Source: Laburnicola sp. R22_1
Taxonomy: Eukaryota; Ascomycota; Dothideomycetes; Pleosporales; Didymosphaeriaceae
Assembly (NCBI GenBank): GCA_014281115.1
Contig: JACONQ010000002.1
Location: 4,588,001-4,652,000 of the forward strand
Direction: 5' to 3'
DNA length: 64,000 nucleotides
A model generated the notes under the pieces. It was not told where the DNA came from. It worked only from the letters and a program-made list of their open reading frames with translations, and did not search any database. Below are positions 37,420 to 50,169 of this stretch, in pieces. The translations under genes were made by a program, and so were the position numbers. Numbering within the stretch: position 1 is the stretch's first letter; each line of letters opens with the position of its first letter.

Positions 37420-38690
37420 TAAACATGCTATAATAGCCCTATGGCTGGGCATTTTGGAGCGAAGAAGACGTTAGAGAAGTTAAAAAGGCATTTCTAATAG
37501 AAAGGAATGCGACGCGAAGTTAAGGACTACTATTATAACTATTTAAAGTGTAGAATGTTTATTATATCTTAACACTAACTGTATAGTCTTTTAAATTCTT
37601 TGCCCGTGTCAAATGGCCCTTAAGAGGACGTTACCTTGGATTTTATTGTGGACTTACTCTCTAGCTAAATACTTAGCTAAGTCTATAATACTATTCTAGT
37701 AATAGTGGACTATCTAATAAAGATGGCTTATTATATATCTACTAGGACAGATTGAGACGCGAAGGAATTGGCAGAAGCCTAGATTTGGGATGTTGTTAGG
37801 TTACACAGCACTTCTAAGACAATCTTATTAGACAGAGGTCTAATAATAAACTCTTACTATTAGGACTCTTTTTATTATTACCTTAACACTATAAGGGTAT
37901 TATTATTAGCCTATTACTCGTAAATAGACGGGCAAACTAAAAGGTAGAATTAGACGCTTAAGTAGTATCTTTAGTGTTTTTGCTGCCTAGAACAGGATGA
38001 CTAAGTAAGGTGGTTACTAATTGTAGAATTTACGTATAACAATAGTGTAAATGTAGCAATTAGAGTAACTTCTTTTTGCGCATACTATAGAGCGGATCCT
38101 TATATGCTAGAATAGCCTAGAATGCCGCTTAGCGATAGAGAATCGCCACTAGACACGTTAATTACAGTAAGAGTTATTGCACTATAGGCTTAATATTGAA
38201 TAAAGATTATAGCGGTGAATAAGTACTAGAAGAAGTACGCTAATAAAAAGAGGAAGCACCTTAGTCTTAAACTAGAGAATTAAGTGTTTATATCTACTAG
38301 ATATTTAAACTCTACTTAACCTAAGCGCAAACTTAATTAGAAGTTTATTAGACTAGGCATAGTTAAGTACCCTGTGGGGAAAGAAGCCTATAGAGTTAAC
38401 TTCCTAGAATTAAACGCACACATAGTCTTCTATATATTATTATTAGAGCCATATAAATAAAGGGGAGCTATTAAGTCTTAAGTAGGTCCTATTATAGACA
38501 TCCTACGCACGTTTGACAATAACGTATACTATGTGGAAAAAGCGCTAGAGAGTAGGCAGTTATTAGTTAGAATCTAGGAATACCTTATTAAATAGGAGGG
38601 TTACCTAGAAGAAGAAAATTTATAGGAGCTAGGCACTAATCTAAGTGCCAACGCTATTAAAAAATTCTAGAAAAAGAAGAATATTCTAGG
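37420..38690 (+). pseudogene. Integrase and chromodomain of chromovirus B
   Basis: The zinc-binding region includes PMAGHFGAKKTLEKLKRHF (37,439 on). The core follows, with VTLDFIVDL near 37,630 and TILLDRGL near 37,820. The C-terminal chromodomain lies at about 38,524-38,680 with YYVEKALESRQLL, an EYLIK-EGYLEEE block and a final LSANAIKKFWKKKN. Chromodomains of this class are known to steer integration to heterochromatin marked by H3K9 methylation, which fits the repeat-dense surroundings. Confidence 0.75.
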
Positions 38691-38699
38691 ACGCTAGCA

Positions 38700-40356
38700 A
38701 AAAGGCTCTCGTTCGAGTTAAACGACTGCAGAAGGGGGATAAAGGAAGAAAAGAACCTTCTTAGGAAATTTTAATAGGGAATTTTAATTTCTTTCTTCTA
38801 TAAATAAGAGATCGGACTTAGGTTAACTATATAGTCAGAGAATTACTACGGAAAGTACACTTGCTACCTTTACCTATTTTTCTCTATAGAGGATTTTTTT
38901 GCTGCAATTACAAAGGTGTTTAATAGCGTAAGGTATTGCAAAGGCAATATAAACTTAGAAAGATTATAGTATCTCTAGGGGTTAGTTAAAAAGGACTATA
39001 AAGGACCATAAGAGCACATTACACTTTACTTAGAGTCAAAAGAAGAGAATATTCTAAGATCTTAGGTTTGAGATATTTTAGGGCGTTACCGCCCGCTAGA
39101 AGGCGCTATTTAAGTCCTAACGGACTCCTATATCATAGGGAGCCGTTACTCCTAGGGACACTAAGGTACAATAGTCCTAGAGGTCCTCCTTACACACACA
39201 CATTGGCCTAAGGCCTCTAAAGGGGCCAAAAGCACTGCTAAGAAGCTGGAAAGGCACTATCCGCGACTATGGCCGCGAGTGGGACTCTTACTATTACCTT
39301 AAAACTCCTAATAATATATTAGTCCGTATTTGTTCTATAACCGCGTTAGTATACGATATAATGGGACAAAAGGCGGAATTACGGATCTTATCTTGCTTTA
39401 GAGTCCCACCCTTATAAGTTACGCGGTTAATGGCCTTCTTATGGCAATATTACTTAGTCTTGCGCTTTGTATTAGAACGAGCGCGCTTTTTAGTAAAGTA
39501 ACAGGTTAATTAATGGACATTGCTACTGTTATAAACACAGAGATTCTGTGCGTAGGGCTTAAATAAGCTAAGAAGTGATTAGTTATTAGAAAGCGCCATA
39601 AGGGCGACTACACCCACTTAATATGGTTTATAAGCCTCTTGGCGGTCTCACAAACACGTTTCTTATTCTTATTAGAATTATCACTACAAAGGAGAGCCTA
39701 AGTAGCCATAAGACTATTAAGCTTAGCGTCGAAGTTAATAGGGCACTATATTATCTTAGTTAGCGGTATAATAGCGTCTAATATAGATATGCATTACTAT
39801 AAGGTAGTGTTTATTCTAAATTAAGCAATTACTACACCTAGACAGCTAAACACTATTAATTTAAATTAATAGAATAAGTTTAGTATCTAGAAAGTGGCAT
39901 GTGTGGAGTAAATCCCCCTTATAGATAAGTTTAACGCAACGAACGTATAGATTGGTACTAGCGGATTAGTTGCGAGCTAACTCTGCCTACTATATAGTAA
40001 GCGTCTTTTTAAGGGTCATCTTGCTATAGAAAGGGACATTAGGACATATTAGGATAATAAGAGCAGGATAGTACATACTAAATTAACTAGTGGAGGCGCA
40101 AGGAGTAAGGGTAGTGCGAGGGTAGGCGAAAACCAAAACAACTGCGCCAAGCCTCGCTTAATGGCACCTTTGGCTCCCGAACTAGTTAGGTGCCCTAGAG
40201 CACCTTAATGGCGTAATGGCGCCTAATATAATAACAATTGTTGTTATGCAATTACAAGACTAGCGATTGTTTACTTTTTAAGCGAAGATAATAGAATATT
40301 ACACGTTTTAATCTTCTAGGGCAACCTGGGTTAAGTTAATCCTAGAAGGGGGATAC
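38700..40356. other. Long 3' untranslated region of chromovirus B
   Basis: About 1.6 kb between the chromodomain end and the 3' LTR. It is GC-richer than most repeat DNA here, but no frame or motif is recognised. Confidence 0.5.
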
Positions 40357-40545
40357 TATAAGGTCTCCTTATCGCTTAGGTGGCCAAATAGGGACTTATG
40401 TCTCCTTTGGGCCTAGTGGGGGTTTAGATAAAAATTTCCTTACTTTGAATAAGAGCGGGTAGCGATTTGTCTTATTATCACTTACTTTCTAATATTATTC
40501 TATTCTGCCTTATTAACTATTAGGCGTCCTAGTAGCGCTCTTATA
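40357..40545 (+). repeat. 3' LTR of chromovirus B
   Basis: 189 bp, starting TATAAGGTCTCC and ending GCGCTCTTATA, followed by the TAGTA duplication. Confidence 0.85.
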
Positions 40546-40599
40546 TAGTATAGTAAATAAATTACTTTAGCTAGTTTATTCTACTATATTAATAAGTAT

Positions 40600-40900
40600 A
40601 TAGAGACTATATCGTAATACGTAAGCGGCGTAATTACTAATAATAGTAATAATAAAGCTTAGTTTACTATACACACTTTAAGTAAATTTAGTAGGCATTA
40701 GAGCGCTTATAAATAGTAGAATAAGTGCGTAATTTATAAACTATTATAAACTATTATTATATTAGCGGAGACTAGTAGACTATATTTTTAGGTGCTGGAC
40801 TAGAGCGGCCTTTTCATCCTAATCTACACAGGCTTAAATTAAAAAAATGTAGTTATAAAGAGTAATTAACACTAAATAAACAATGCGACAAAGCTATAGT
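40600..40900 (+). repeat. Dispersed repeat R3, copy 2
   Basis: Matches 7420-7765. It shares a block from CACTTTAAGTAAATTTAG through AACACTAAATAAACAAT. Confidence 0.55.
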
Positions 40901-40944
40901 GTAATTATAAGAATAGAATTTATATAAAATAGCTATAATTCTCT

Positions 40945-43445
40945 CCTAGAGTTAATTCATAATATTACGTAATTCTAGGCCGGCTATTTAACTAACCATT
41001 ATATTACGTAATTAATAATTTCTTTAATAATATTTTTCACTACAACAATAATAATAATTATTATAATAGTAACTAACCTAACTATTTTATTACTCTTCTA
41101 TAGTAGATTTTTTCTTATAACTAGCAAGCTATATACTACTACCTAGGACCTTACTATTGCTACCTATCTCTCCTATACTTTCGCCGCCACTACTTACTCT
41201 TACCCTTATTACTTATAGTTTTCTACCTTAATAGTAGTCTAGATAATTACCTTAATAAGCTTCTTACGCTACTACTATGTCTTTAGCGTTTTATATATTA
41301 TAATAAACTCTTTCTCTTCTTTACTCTAGTTCTTACCCTTATAGTCCTTATTATCTTTATTTCTAGTTATATTTTTAAGCTTTTATAGTATAATTTCTAT
41401 ATTATACTATTATTACGTTATAAAGGCTACGTCTCTACTAATATCTAGATACTAAAGGAGTGTCTTGCACTCTAGAATCTAGAGGTATAAGATATAGTAA
41501 ATTAGCCTAAAAATATTACTAATAGGGTACTTAAAGATAAGCTTTAAAGGCCCTCTTAATAATCCTTCTAGTTATATAAAATTACTAAATTTTTAGAAAT
41601 TTATTTTAACTTTGTCTAGCTAGTTATTTATACTCCTCCTGGGCAAAAGTATAAACTGCCTCCACTTATTTAGTTTTTAAGTGGTCCTACTACGTTTAAT
41701 TACTACTTTCTTTTATTGCGTTACAGTGTCTACGTAATATTATATAATATTATATAATATTACGTTATGTGCGCGCTAAGTCCTAGGACCTAAAGCGCGT
41801 TAAAGTTTTACTAACGTTTCTTCTCTTAGCTTTTAAGATAACAAACTTATAATAACAATACCCTAACTTGCTTGCCTACCTGTCGTCTTACTAGATAATA
41901 GACAACCTACTATATATACGCTTTACTACTACTATAATATATAATAAATTGCGCACGTGCTACCTACTCCTAATACTAAATAGTACTCTACTATTCTCTA
42001 CTAACAACCTATTAATCTCTAGGATACTTTCCTAGCGTTAACCTTACTCTACCTATCTCCTATAGAAATCTTATAGTATAAGCGCATACCTATATATGCC
42101 TAACACTTCTTACAGCCACTTTATATAGATCTTATCCTAAAAATTATGCTATAGCTTTTTTAGATTGTATAGCCTTATATTATTCTTTTAGAGCCTTTTA
42201 TAACCTTTGCCTATTCTTTTCTACTACCTTTAAAAATATATCTAGTAACCCTTATTAATATAGCTAAGTATAAGATAGCTAAACTAGCAGAAAGTAAGCT
42301 ACAAGTTAAAATCTATAGTCCTATAGTTATTATTACTGTGGGATATACTAGCTAAGGCGATCTATTCGCCGCATAACTTATATTGTGTCACTATGTTATT
42401 AGCGATGTTAGGAGGCGTTTAACCTTTGCTATACTAATTCTAGCTATTTCTATTATTATTATCTTTCTTATTATATATATATAGACGTGTGACTGCCCGC
42501 CTAGTAGTAATAGTGTTATTAGGACGGGAAATAGCTATATTAGATTGTAACTTTAAGGTCTTACATAAAGATTAAATATACTATGTAAGGATAGAGTTAT
42601 GTAAGAATAGATAAAGACTTAATCTCTAGTTGCGAATTTTTATACTTTGTGCGTAGGTAACTGCGTTATATTATTATTATTAACTTTGGTACCTATAGAC
42701 TATAGTACAGCTTGTAATTAACTTTATAAGGGACTGGCTAATTTGCACATACTTTGTTCCTAAATAGTCGCTAAACTAGTCTTATTACTTTACTTTAATT
42801 TATAGCGTTTTTTAGCACATCTATAGCTTTCTCTTATAGTGTTATACTGTGTACGGAACGTGCGCGAAGTATTCTTTATAATAGTTATTTATATCCTAAC
42901 TAAATTTAATAATAGTTATATTGCTATAGGTATTAGACTTAGACGCAATATTAGGTTGCTAGAAAGTAGTTATTGCGTTACTAGATATAATAGATAAAGA
43001 GATAAAAATTTAGTATACTAGGTATTACTAATATTATAAAAGTAGGTAGACTTTATACGCTATGCGTATAGTAAACTATAGTTACGCTATAGCTACTAGG
43101 TTATAAGTGTAATAACTAAACTATAGTTAAGTGTCCTATTATCTACACTGCTTCTATAGTTGCAACTCCACAGTCTATTATAGCTCTCTAATAGTTTACT
43201 AGTTAAGAAATAATATATAACTTAGTTATACTAGATAGTAGACTATCTATTAACTACTATTACTAATACTACTATACAAAAAGTTAATAATAAAATTATT
43301 ATTATTTTATATATATTTTATTACTACTACTATATGCTAGGTACTGTACTAGGTTTTAGTATCTTCTATTTTACTTCTCTCTATATATAGTATAGACTTA
43401 ACCTTAGTTAGAATCTCTATATAATAAAGATCTTTAATAAAATAG
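40945..43445 (+). repeat. Repeat R2 split by a 2.15-kb insertion
   Basis: The two halves of R2 (40,945-41,075 and 43,228-43,445) are contiguous in the copy at 15,640-15,985. The break falls after ATAATAG and before TTATACTAG. The inserted 41,076-43,227 contains an R1 copy (41,640-42,870) and unidentified flanks. Termini of the insertion are too degraded to classify. Confidence 0.5.
41640..42870 (+). repeat. Dispersed repeat R1, copy 2
   Basis: Starts AAAGTATAAACTGCCTCC and runs to a TATAGTGTTATACTGTGTAC end. It has the empty site (near 42,670) of the Fot1/pogo insertion seen in the 11,265 copy. Confidence 0.6.
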
Positions 43446-43469
43446 CTATAAAAGGTGTTAGGTATATAT

Positions 43470-43991
43470 AGGTATATACTTATACTATAGAATTTTTATA
43501 AGAAATAAGTAAAATAAGGCTAATACTAAAAAAGTATACTAAAGGTTAATAGATTAATAAGTTATTAGCAAAAGATTGTCTAGAGGTTAATAGATTAATA
43601 GGTTATTAGTAAAATATAATAAGTGCTATTTAATATTAGAAGTAGAGAGTATATATATAATTTATTATATATTATAGTAAGAAAGTAATATAAAAGTTCT
43701 AAGTTATTAATTATCTAGTAAGGTAAAAGTTAATTATTTAGTAAAGTAGTAGGTAAGTAAGTAAATTAAGGTATTATTATTATAAGTTTATTATTTTGAA
43801 AGCTAAAGGAAGAATATTAATAAAACTTTAACACGCTTTAGGTTCTAGAGCTTAGTATATATATAATATAATATTATATAATATTATATAGGCGCTAGTA
43901 ATATAATAAAAAACGTAGTAATTAAACGCAGTGGGGCTACTTAAAAACTAATAAGTGGAGGCAGTTTATACTCCTGCTTAGGAGGGATTCG
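43470..43991 (-). repeat. Dispersed repeat R1, partial copy in minus orientation
   Basis: The first 520 bp or so of R1, with its head (GCAGGAGTATAAACTGCCTC on the minus strand) abutting the gene island that starts at 43,992. Confidence 0.6.
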
Positions 43992-44149
43992 ACGCACTAT
44001 TAATATAACGCTGATCTTTGCCACTAACACCACGTCCTTGGATCCCGAAGCACGATCTGGCACGTAATTCCTGGTCTAACCTGCGCATTGAACTGTGATT
44101 TAAAACACCCATTGCATCAACTCCCAATCATATACCTACCTCCTTCGCG

Positions 44150-45243
44150 ATGGTTGAACGCCCTACAGCCGAGGGTAAGGTATCGTACAACTTTCCGAGC
44201 ACCGGAAAGCCCGTATCAACCTGGTACAAAGTCGTCGGAGATCTATCTGCCGGAAAACCGGCCCTCGTTTTGCTACATGGCGGTCCCAGAGCTGGGCACC
44301 AGTACCTGTCCTCCCTTCTTGATCTCTACGACCGGCACAAGATTCCCATCGTCTTCTACGACCAGATCGGGTGCGGGAACTCCACCCACTTCCGGGACAG
44401 AATAGGCGATGAGGAGTTCTGGACTGTTGATTTGTTTGTTCGAGATCTGAACGAGGTGCTCGACCATTTAGACCTGCGCAAGAATGGCTTTTACATCTTG
44501 AGCCAGAGCTGGGGCGGCGTTCTTGCGGGATCTTACGCCGCGCAGCGACCTGCAGGTCTGGAAAATGTTTGTGATTTCGAGCGGACCGAGCGATATCTCC
44601 CTGTACAACAAGGGCACACGACAGTTGTTGCAGCAATTACCTGCAGACGTCAGAAAGACGATAGAAGAGTGCGAAAAGAATGGAGACTACGACAACCCGG
44701 AATATGAGAAGGCATCGGCTGTCTTCGCTGCTCGCCATGTCTGCCGTTTAGACCCTTGGCCGAAAGCTCTGCAAGACACTTTTCAGAACCTGAAGAGCGA
44801 CCCTACCGCATATATGACTATGTAAGTTATGACATTCCGTTTGCGCAGTGCAGTTAGTGCAAACCAAAACGCTGCGAAGCCTGGCTTACACGCGCTCAAG
44901 TTGTTTAATTATCATCTAACTTCAGACCAACCGGTCATGATGTTAATTCTGGCTACAGATCGTCATTTGGCTAACCACCTTCCCAGGCCAGGCCCCTCTC
45001 GAATTCAACGTGATCGGCTCACTGCGCACCTGGGAGGGATGGTCAAAAGCGCACCTCATCAACGTCCCAGTGCTTCTACTCCATGGTCCATACGACGAAG
45101 TTCAAGACCTCAGCGTACATCCATGGTTTGACAAGATCGCGAAAGTAAAGTGGGTGATGTTTGAAAATTCGAGCCATATGGCACACTGGGAGGAGAGGGA
45201 GAGATACATGGAGGTAGTTGAAAGCTTTCTGATGTCCATATGA
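44150..45243 (+). pseudogene. Proline-iminopeptidase-like alpha/beta hydrolase, frameshifted
   Basis: A serine peptidase of family S33 (prolyl aminopeptidase or L-amino-acid amidase type). Exon 1 starts at 44,150 and ends at 44,821 at a GTAAGT donor. Exon 2 starts at 44,987. HGGPRAGH (43-50) is the oxyanion-loop motif and SQSWGG holds the likely nucleophile Ser120, with Ser where Gly is usual two residues before. ENSSHMAHWE near the end gives the catalytic His. Two single-base insertions break the frame: an extra G at about 44,561 (after PAGL) and an extra C at about 45,000 (after GPS). Without them the product would be 308 residues, the normal length. The 165-nt intron is long for this window. 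The gene lies 160 bp from RIPed DNA. Confidence 0.8.
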
Positions 45244-45771
45244 TGGTCTTAGCGATGAATTGTGTAGCAGATTGCCTTGTTGAGTACATCCATAACGTTC
45301 ACTGTCACATGCCGAAATCTTCGTACATGCATTCCTCGATTCGAAGATTTTAATCGAAGTGAATCCAACCACTTCAGAGGACTTTCAAATGATGAAGTTA
45401 ACCTAATACTATAATTCGGTTGGTTAAGAGCTATGATAACTACACCCACCCAGCCAGCGGCGACCTTGGAACCTTGGAAGGTGAACATCACGTGACTATA
45501 AGCTTCCCGAGGTACCGAGGTCACGTCTTTCCCATGCCATACCCACCCAACGTCGCAAACCCCCATCAAAAAACCAGACGAACAGAGATTTCCACGCACA
45601 ACGCGAATCCCCAAATACAATAACAAACATTGATTATTATCCAGACCAATACCCAATCTAACCAACCAAGTCTAATAATCCGCAAAAAAGAATGAATGAA
45701 TGAGCGTCCATCGCACCAGCATCCCAATGCAATCCCCAAACCAAAGCCATCAACATCCATCCCCAAAAACC
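45244..45771. other. Convergent intergenic region
   Basis: The peptidase relic (plus) and the NRPS-like gene (minus) point at each other here. The DNA is unremarkable and probably holds both 3' UTRs. Confidence 0.5.
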
Positions 45772-48700
45772 CTACGAATCGAAAATCGCCCCATACGCCG
45801 GAATCCCCCTCGACTCCATCGCATACACAATTCCCGTCGTAAACCTCTTATTGCTAATCACACACACGGCCTCCGCCCCGCTCTCCTTCCAAAGCTGGTA
45901 CGCCAGGAGATTCATATCCGGCTTCCCTTGCGTCCGCGTGTTGTGGATGACCGCCTTGGGATCGCATGCGAACACGCTGTTCACGATGTCCTTGCCGAAG
46001 GTTTGCTCGGGGTTTGGCGCTGTCCAGAGGACGCGAGCGGGGATCTTCTTGGCGAGGATGACGGCGAGACAGGGGCCGATGCCGGAGCCGGTGGCGACGA
46101 GGACGACGGATCGGAAGAGCGTGGCGATGCGGAGGACGCCGCAGGTGGGGATGCCGCGGACGTACATGTGGGTTGGGGCGCGGTTGATGGTGCGCTTGGT
46201 GAAGTCGCCTGCGTTGCTGACGACAAGAGAGAAGCCTTTGCCATCAGTATCAGGGACGTCTTTCGTGTTGGTAATGGTGGCGAAGCCGTGCCAGTCGGCC
46301 AGAGGGCGTTCAGCAAGGCGCACCGAGGTCCCGACGACGGGAGTGGTGTAGTCGAACCAGAGGCGGGTGGCGTGGGAGGAGAGGACCTCGGCCTCAACCG
46401 GTACCTTTCGAAGGAACAGCCAAGGGAAAATGACAGCAGCCGTGGCGACTGCCAGGAGCCAAATAGGTGGGGCGCGAAGGTAGGCCTGCCAGGTTGGGAC
46501 GTCGATCGCGAGGTCTTTCGTGGCGAACATCGTCTGAATCCAAAAAAGAAGGAGAGCAGTCCAGCCGCCAAAGCGGTGCGTCTGTTCCCAAGCGTCATGG
46601 TGCTTTGCGCGAATGGTGGGATGTGACATGCACGCAATGCCGACAAGCAGCGGCCATAGGAGGTATGTCAGTACCACAGAGGGGAGAGTGAGGCAACGAA
46701 CGTCGGCTGGCTTTCCGAGCTCAAGACTGGCGCCGATAGTGAATATGGTAAACCAGCCAATCGAGGCAATGGCACATCCACTGTGAATGCCGCCAATGTG
46801 GAAGATTCTTGCGCAGTGTCGGCGTATGGTCAGAGGCCAGGAGGTGGGGACCGAGCAGAACACGGTGAAGAGTAGGTTGATAACGGGCTCTGACCGCATA
46901 AGCACAGCCATGCACAGATTAGCTGCCGTTGCAACCGCCAAGTCGGCAAGCATGTATCGGTTGTCGTTGAAGTTCCGGTATAGAATGAGGCACGCCACTG
47001 AAACATTGGCCAAAATAATGACGGTAAAGAAACGACGATACAAGATGAACAGGCGGTGTCGCAGCCACCTTTGTCCCCGGAAGCCTTTCTTCGGCGACAA
47101 GGCCTCCACCTTGGTGATGCTGGTTTTGGAATCGTTCAAGGCGGAGTCGTTGCTTGAAACCATGACCGACATGTCGCCCTTCTCTGGGTCGTAGGTAGCT
47201 GTCGACGTCCGCCGTACTTCCATGGGAGGTCTTGAGGGAAGGAGAGCCAGGCTAGTCAACTGCCTTTTGTCGATTTTGCCGTTGGGGCTGAGCGGGATAG
47301 CAGCCACATAGACCCATTTGGAGGGTACAGAGTAGTAAGGGAGGTGGTGTCTGACATGCTTTTCCAGTTCATGCTCCTCAACGAACGTAGCAGTACTGTA
47401 GAAACCGTAAAGGGAGGAATTGATCAAGGTGGCACAGGCTCTCGTGATGCCAGGGAATTGCTATACGAATTAGCATATTCATGCAAGTTGCTTCCCTCGA
47501 GCTTACCTCAATGACTGATGTGACACCGTCAAGTTCGACACGGAAGCCCTACCGAGATTAGCCTAGTTCGGTGCAACCGCAAGAAAAAACTCACCTTTAT
47601 CTTGACCTGTTCATCCACTCGTCCAAAGGTATCCAGCGAACCATCTTCCCGCCACCGAACGATGTCGCCAGTGTTGAACATCATAGAACTAGAAATTGTC
47701 AACCTTCTGAACGCCGAGTGTGGGTGTCTGTACAAACCCGTCTTTACGGAACTTGTCACGCTTGTACCGCGTCGCTGTCAACTCGGGCAGGTTGATATAC
47801 CCCCGTGTGACTCCTGCGCCACCGACCCACATCGTCCCTTTCTCTCCAAAAGGCACTGGGTCCTCGTTCTCGTCCAATACATACGCGGTTGTATTAGGCA
47901 GCGGCTTGCCAATCGACAACGGCTGCCCTGGGGTGTGTTGATGGGCTGAGTTCAAAATAGTGACCTCTGTCGGACCGCATATATTGTAGTAAAGCGTGCC
48001 GTCAGCCCACTCGTCGGCGAGACTAATAACCTGTCAACTACCGCTCATGAAACAGTCGGAACATGAAAACTTACGATTGTGGGCAGGGCTCGCCCCCGGT
48101 AACGACTGTCTTGATGTTGGGGAATTGACTGCGTCGATACTTGGACAATATGGAAGGCGTCGAAATCAAAACGTCAACCTGCTCATTGAATTAGCGAGGG
48201 ATGACTGACGAAAGACGGGAGATAGCAACCTGACTGAGAACTTCTTCCCATTTTGAACCTCTGATGTACAATGTGCCTCCGTTCATGAGGCAAGCAAGCA
48301 TCTCCCATGCGCCTATGCCAAGAGTTAATTTCAACCTTTTTGCTTCAAAGAAGAGGCTTACCCATATCAAATGAGATGTTCAAGACTTGCGCAACCTTCG
48401 TCCCCAAACCAATGCCGAGACACCCGGGCCGAACCAACAGAGCATTGGTGACGTTTCCATGGGACACATCAACACCCTTCGGGGTACCGGTACTCCCTTT
48501 TGAAGTCAGCATCTATAGCGAATTGAAGGGATCCGACCTTACCAGATGTGTAGATTGCGTAAGCGCCGTCTGTCGCTGACACGGACACACTCGGTCTATC
48601 GACCGAGATAATTGACGACATGTCTGTCCCAAGCAAGACGGGGAACGTTCCTTTCTCAGCCAGACGTCTGACCTTGTCCTCGAACATGGGAAGACACAAC

Positions 48701-49110
48701 ACAAACCGGGAGTCCGAGTCGTTGAGAATCTTCTGTAGCGCCTGATCCGAAGCGACGCCTCCATCCACAGGCACGTACTGACATCCGGCCTTCAAGATGG
48801 CAAGGAGGCCAACGAGCATCTCAACTGAGCGTTGCACAACAAGGCAGACCCTATGCCTCGGTCGTAGCCCACACTCGATAAGGTGGTTGGCCAATCGGTT
48901 CGCCGCAACATCGAGCTCGTAGTAGGTGATGGTCTTGCCATTGTGTTTCGCCGCAGTAGCTGATGGGTGCGCGTCCACGATGCTTTCGAAGGCAGCGTGT
49001 GCTGTCTTGTGTGGAACAGGCGAAATGGGGCCGCGTCCAAAACGAGAGAGAAGTTCCTGATGTTCGAGTGAAAGCCCCACCAGCTCGTGGAAAACATCTA
49101 GTGAACCCAT
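45772..49110 (-). CDS. NRPS-like adenylating enzyme fused to membrane and reductase-like domains
   Basis: Eight exons (49110-48543, 48496-48362, 48312-48230, 48178-48075, 48022-47738, 47688-47595, 47548-47507, 47460-45772) with introns of 46-52 nt and every phase consistent give 999 residues. Residues 1 to about 510 are an adenylation domain: GSTGTPKG (190-197), FDMGAWE, YNICGPTE (309-316), TGDIVRWREDG with Asp400, GRVDEQVKIKGFRVEL, and PNGKIDK with catalytic Lys499. No carrier motif or condensation domain follows. Several hydrophobic helices lie at about 580-790, with His-rich spots (FHIGGIHSG; HHDAWEQTHRFGG) like ferric-reductase membrane domains. The C-terminus has VSNAGDFTKR and VLVATGSGIGP, as in ferredoxin-reductase FAD/NAD(P) folds. 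It probably activates an acyl or amino acid and couples this to redox at a membrane; substrate unknown. Confidence 0.9.
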
Positions 49111-50169
49111 CTTGTGATATTACTAGCAAACGATGCAGCGAAAACGTAGCTTCATGAGTGTTGTTGACTGTCCCCGTGTGCCGATCCTAGGGCATCTTGC
49201 TTATATATGCTCAAGACATTACCTATCCCAATCCTATGGTTAGTGTTATTACCGCGTGGCTTTCCGACCAGGGAAGAGCGTGTGAATAGAGTGCAGAGCA
49301 TTGAAGCGACCTCCCTTGCTCATGCAAAATGTTTTTGTCCGACCCATCAAACATCTTTGTCCAGCTGTCACAACGTGTTTGTCCGTTGAGCACCCTAACC
49401 TCATTTGTGGGTGGGGGAGAAATTTATATTAAGTTCGGAAATGGCAATGGCAAGTATTGATCCGGGAGGTTACCGTGCAGCCTCGCCTTCCAGGCGGGCA
49501 AACACTAGAGGCCTGGCCTTGATTGGAGGGGATATAGTATTCGTGTATGCGGGGGCTGGCTATTCGGCGAGGCGATGGGGTCCGGAGTCGATGTGGTTTC
49601 AAAGGCACTATACGGACAGGTTCTGCAAACGGAAGGCGGATGTATAAATGACATTCCTGCTGCCGGTTCGCGCTGGACCTGCACGCCACGCATCGACCCT
49701 GACTGCGAAACGTCGGGATAGGTTTCGGGGGTGTTACGCGGAACATGGCGTACGGGACACTAGCGCGAATCCTCTGCAGGGAAAACCGCCCAACGGCTTT
49801 CCGACGCGTGCGCGCTACCTAGGTAATCACCCACCCGTACTCTTTGTTTGGAGGACAACGATAGATACACGCACTGATCGTCTGGATAAGCTTGCGTTAG
49901 CGCTTCTTGCCGCATATGGAAACGAAACCGCGGAGACTACGGGGTTGTGTTATAGAAAAGGATGATGCCGTGTTCCCTGTTCTCTCGCATCCCCTTAATT
50001 TCCTCGAATCTGAACGTAGCCCGCAGTGCGCCGAGGTTGAACCCCACTGAACCTCATCGATGAACCCCAACGCATGAAGCCCAGATAAAGCCCCGCTCCT
50101 GGCCCTGCCATCGACAGCGACCATCTTTATCGATTCTTCGATCGACTTTTCGATCTGAGGTTAAGCAAC
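49111..50169. promoter_or_regulatory. Divergent intergenic region
   Basis: 1.06 kb between the NRPS-like gene (leftward) and the enoyl-CoA hydratase (rightward). It must hold both promoters. The open frames inside show no recognisable domain. No specific binding site could be defined with confidence. Confidence 0.5.

Larger units (their letters stand above)
33581..40545 (+). mobile_element. Ty3/gypsy chromovirus (family B), complete but inactive
   Basis: A 6,965-bp element between two 189-bp LTRs (33,581-33,769 and 40,357-40,545), flanked by the perfect 5-bp duplication TAGTA. A purine tract (AGAAGGGGGA) precedes the right LTR. Domains in order are gag zinc knuckle, protease-like region, reverse transcriptase, RNase H, zinc-binding and core integrase, and a C-terminal chromodomain, which defines a chromovirus. 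It is less mutated than family A but all long frames carry stops. About 1.6 kb of non-coding DNA lies between the chromodomain and the 3' LTR. Confidence 0.85.

Noticed and set aside
45700..46626. 308-codon plus-strand open frame
   Set aside because: Antisense shadow of the last exon of the NRPS-like gene; low complexity and no family motif.
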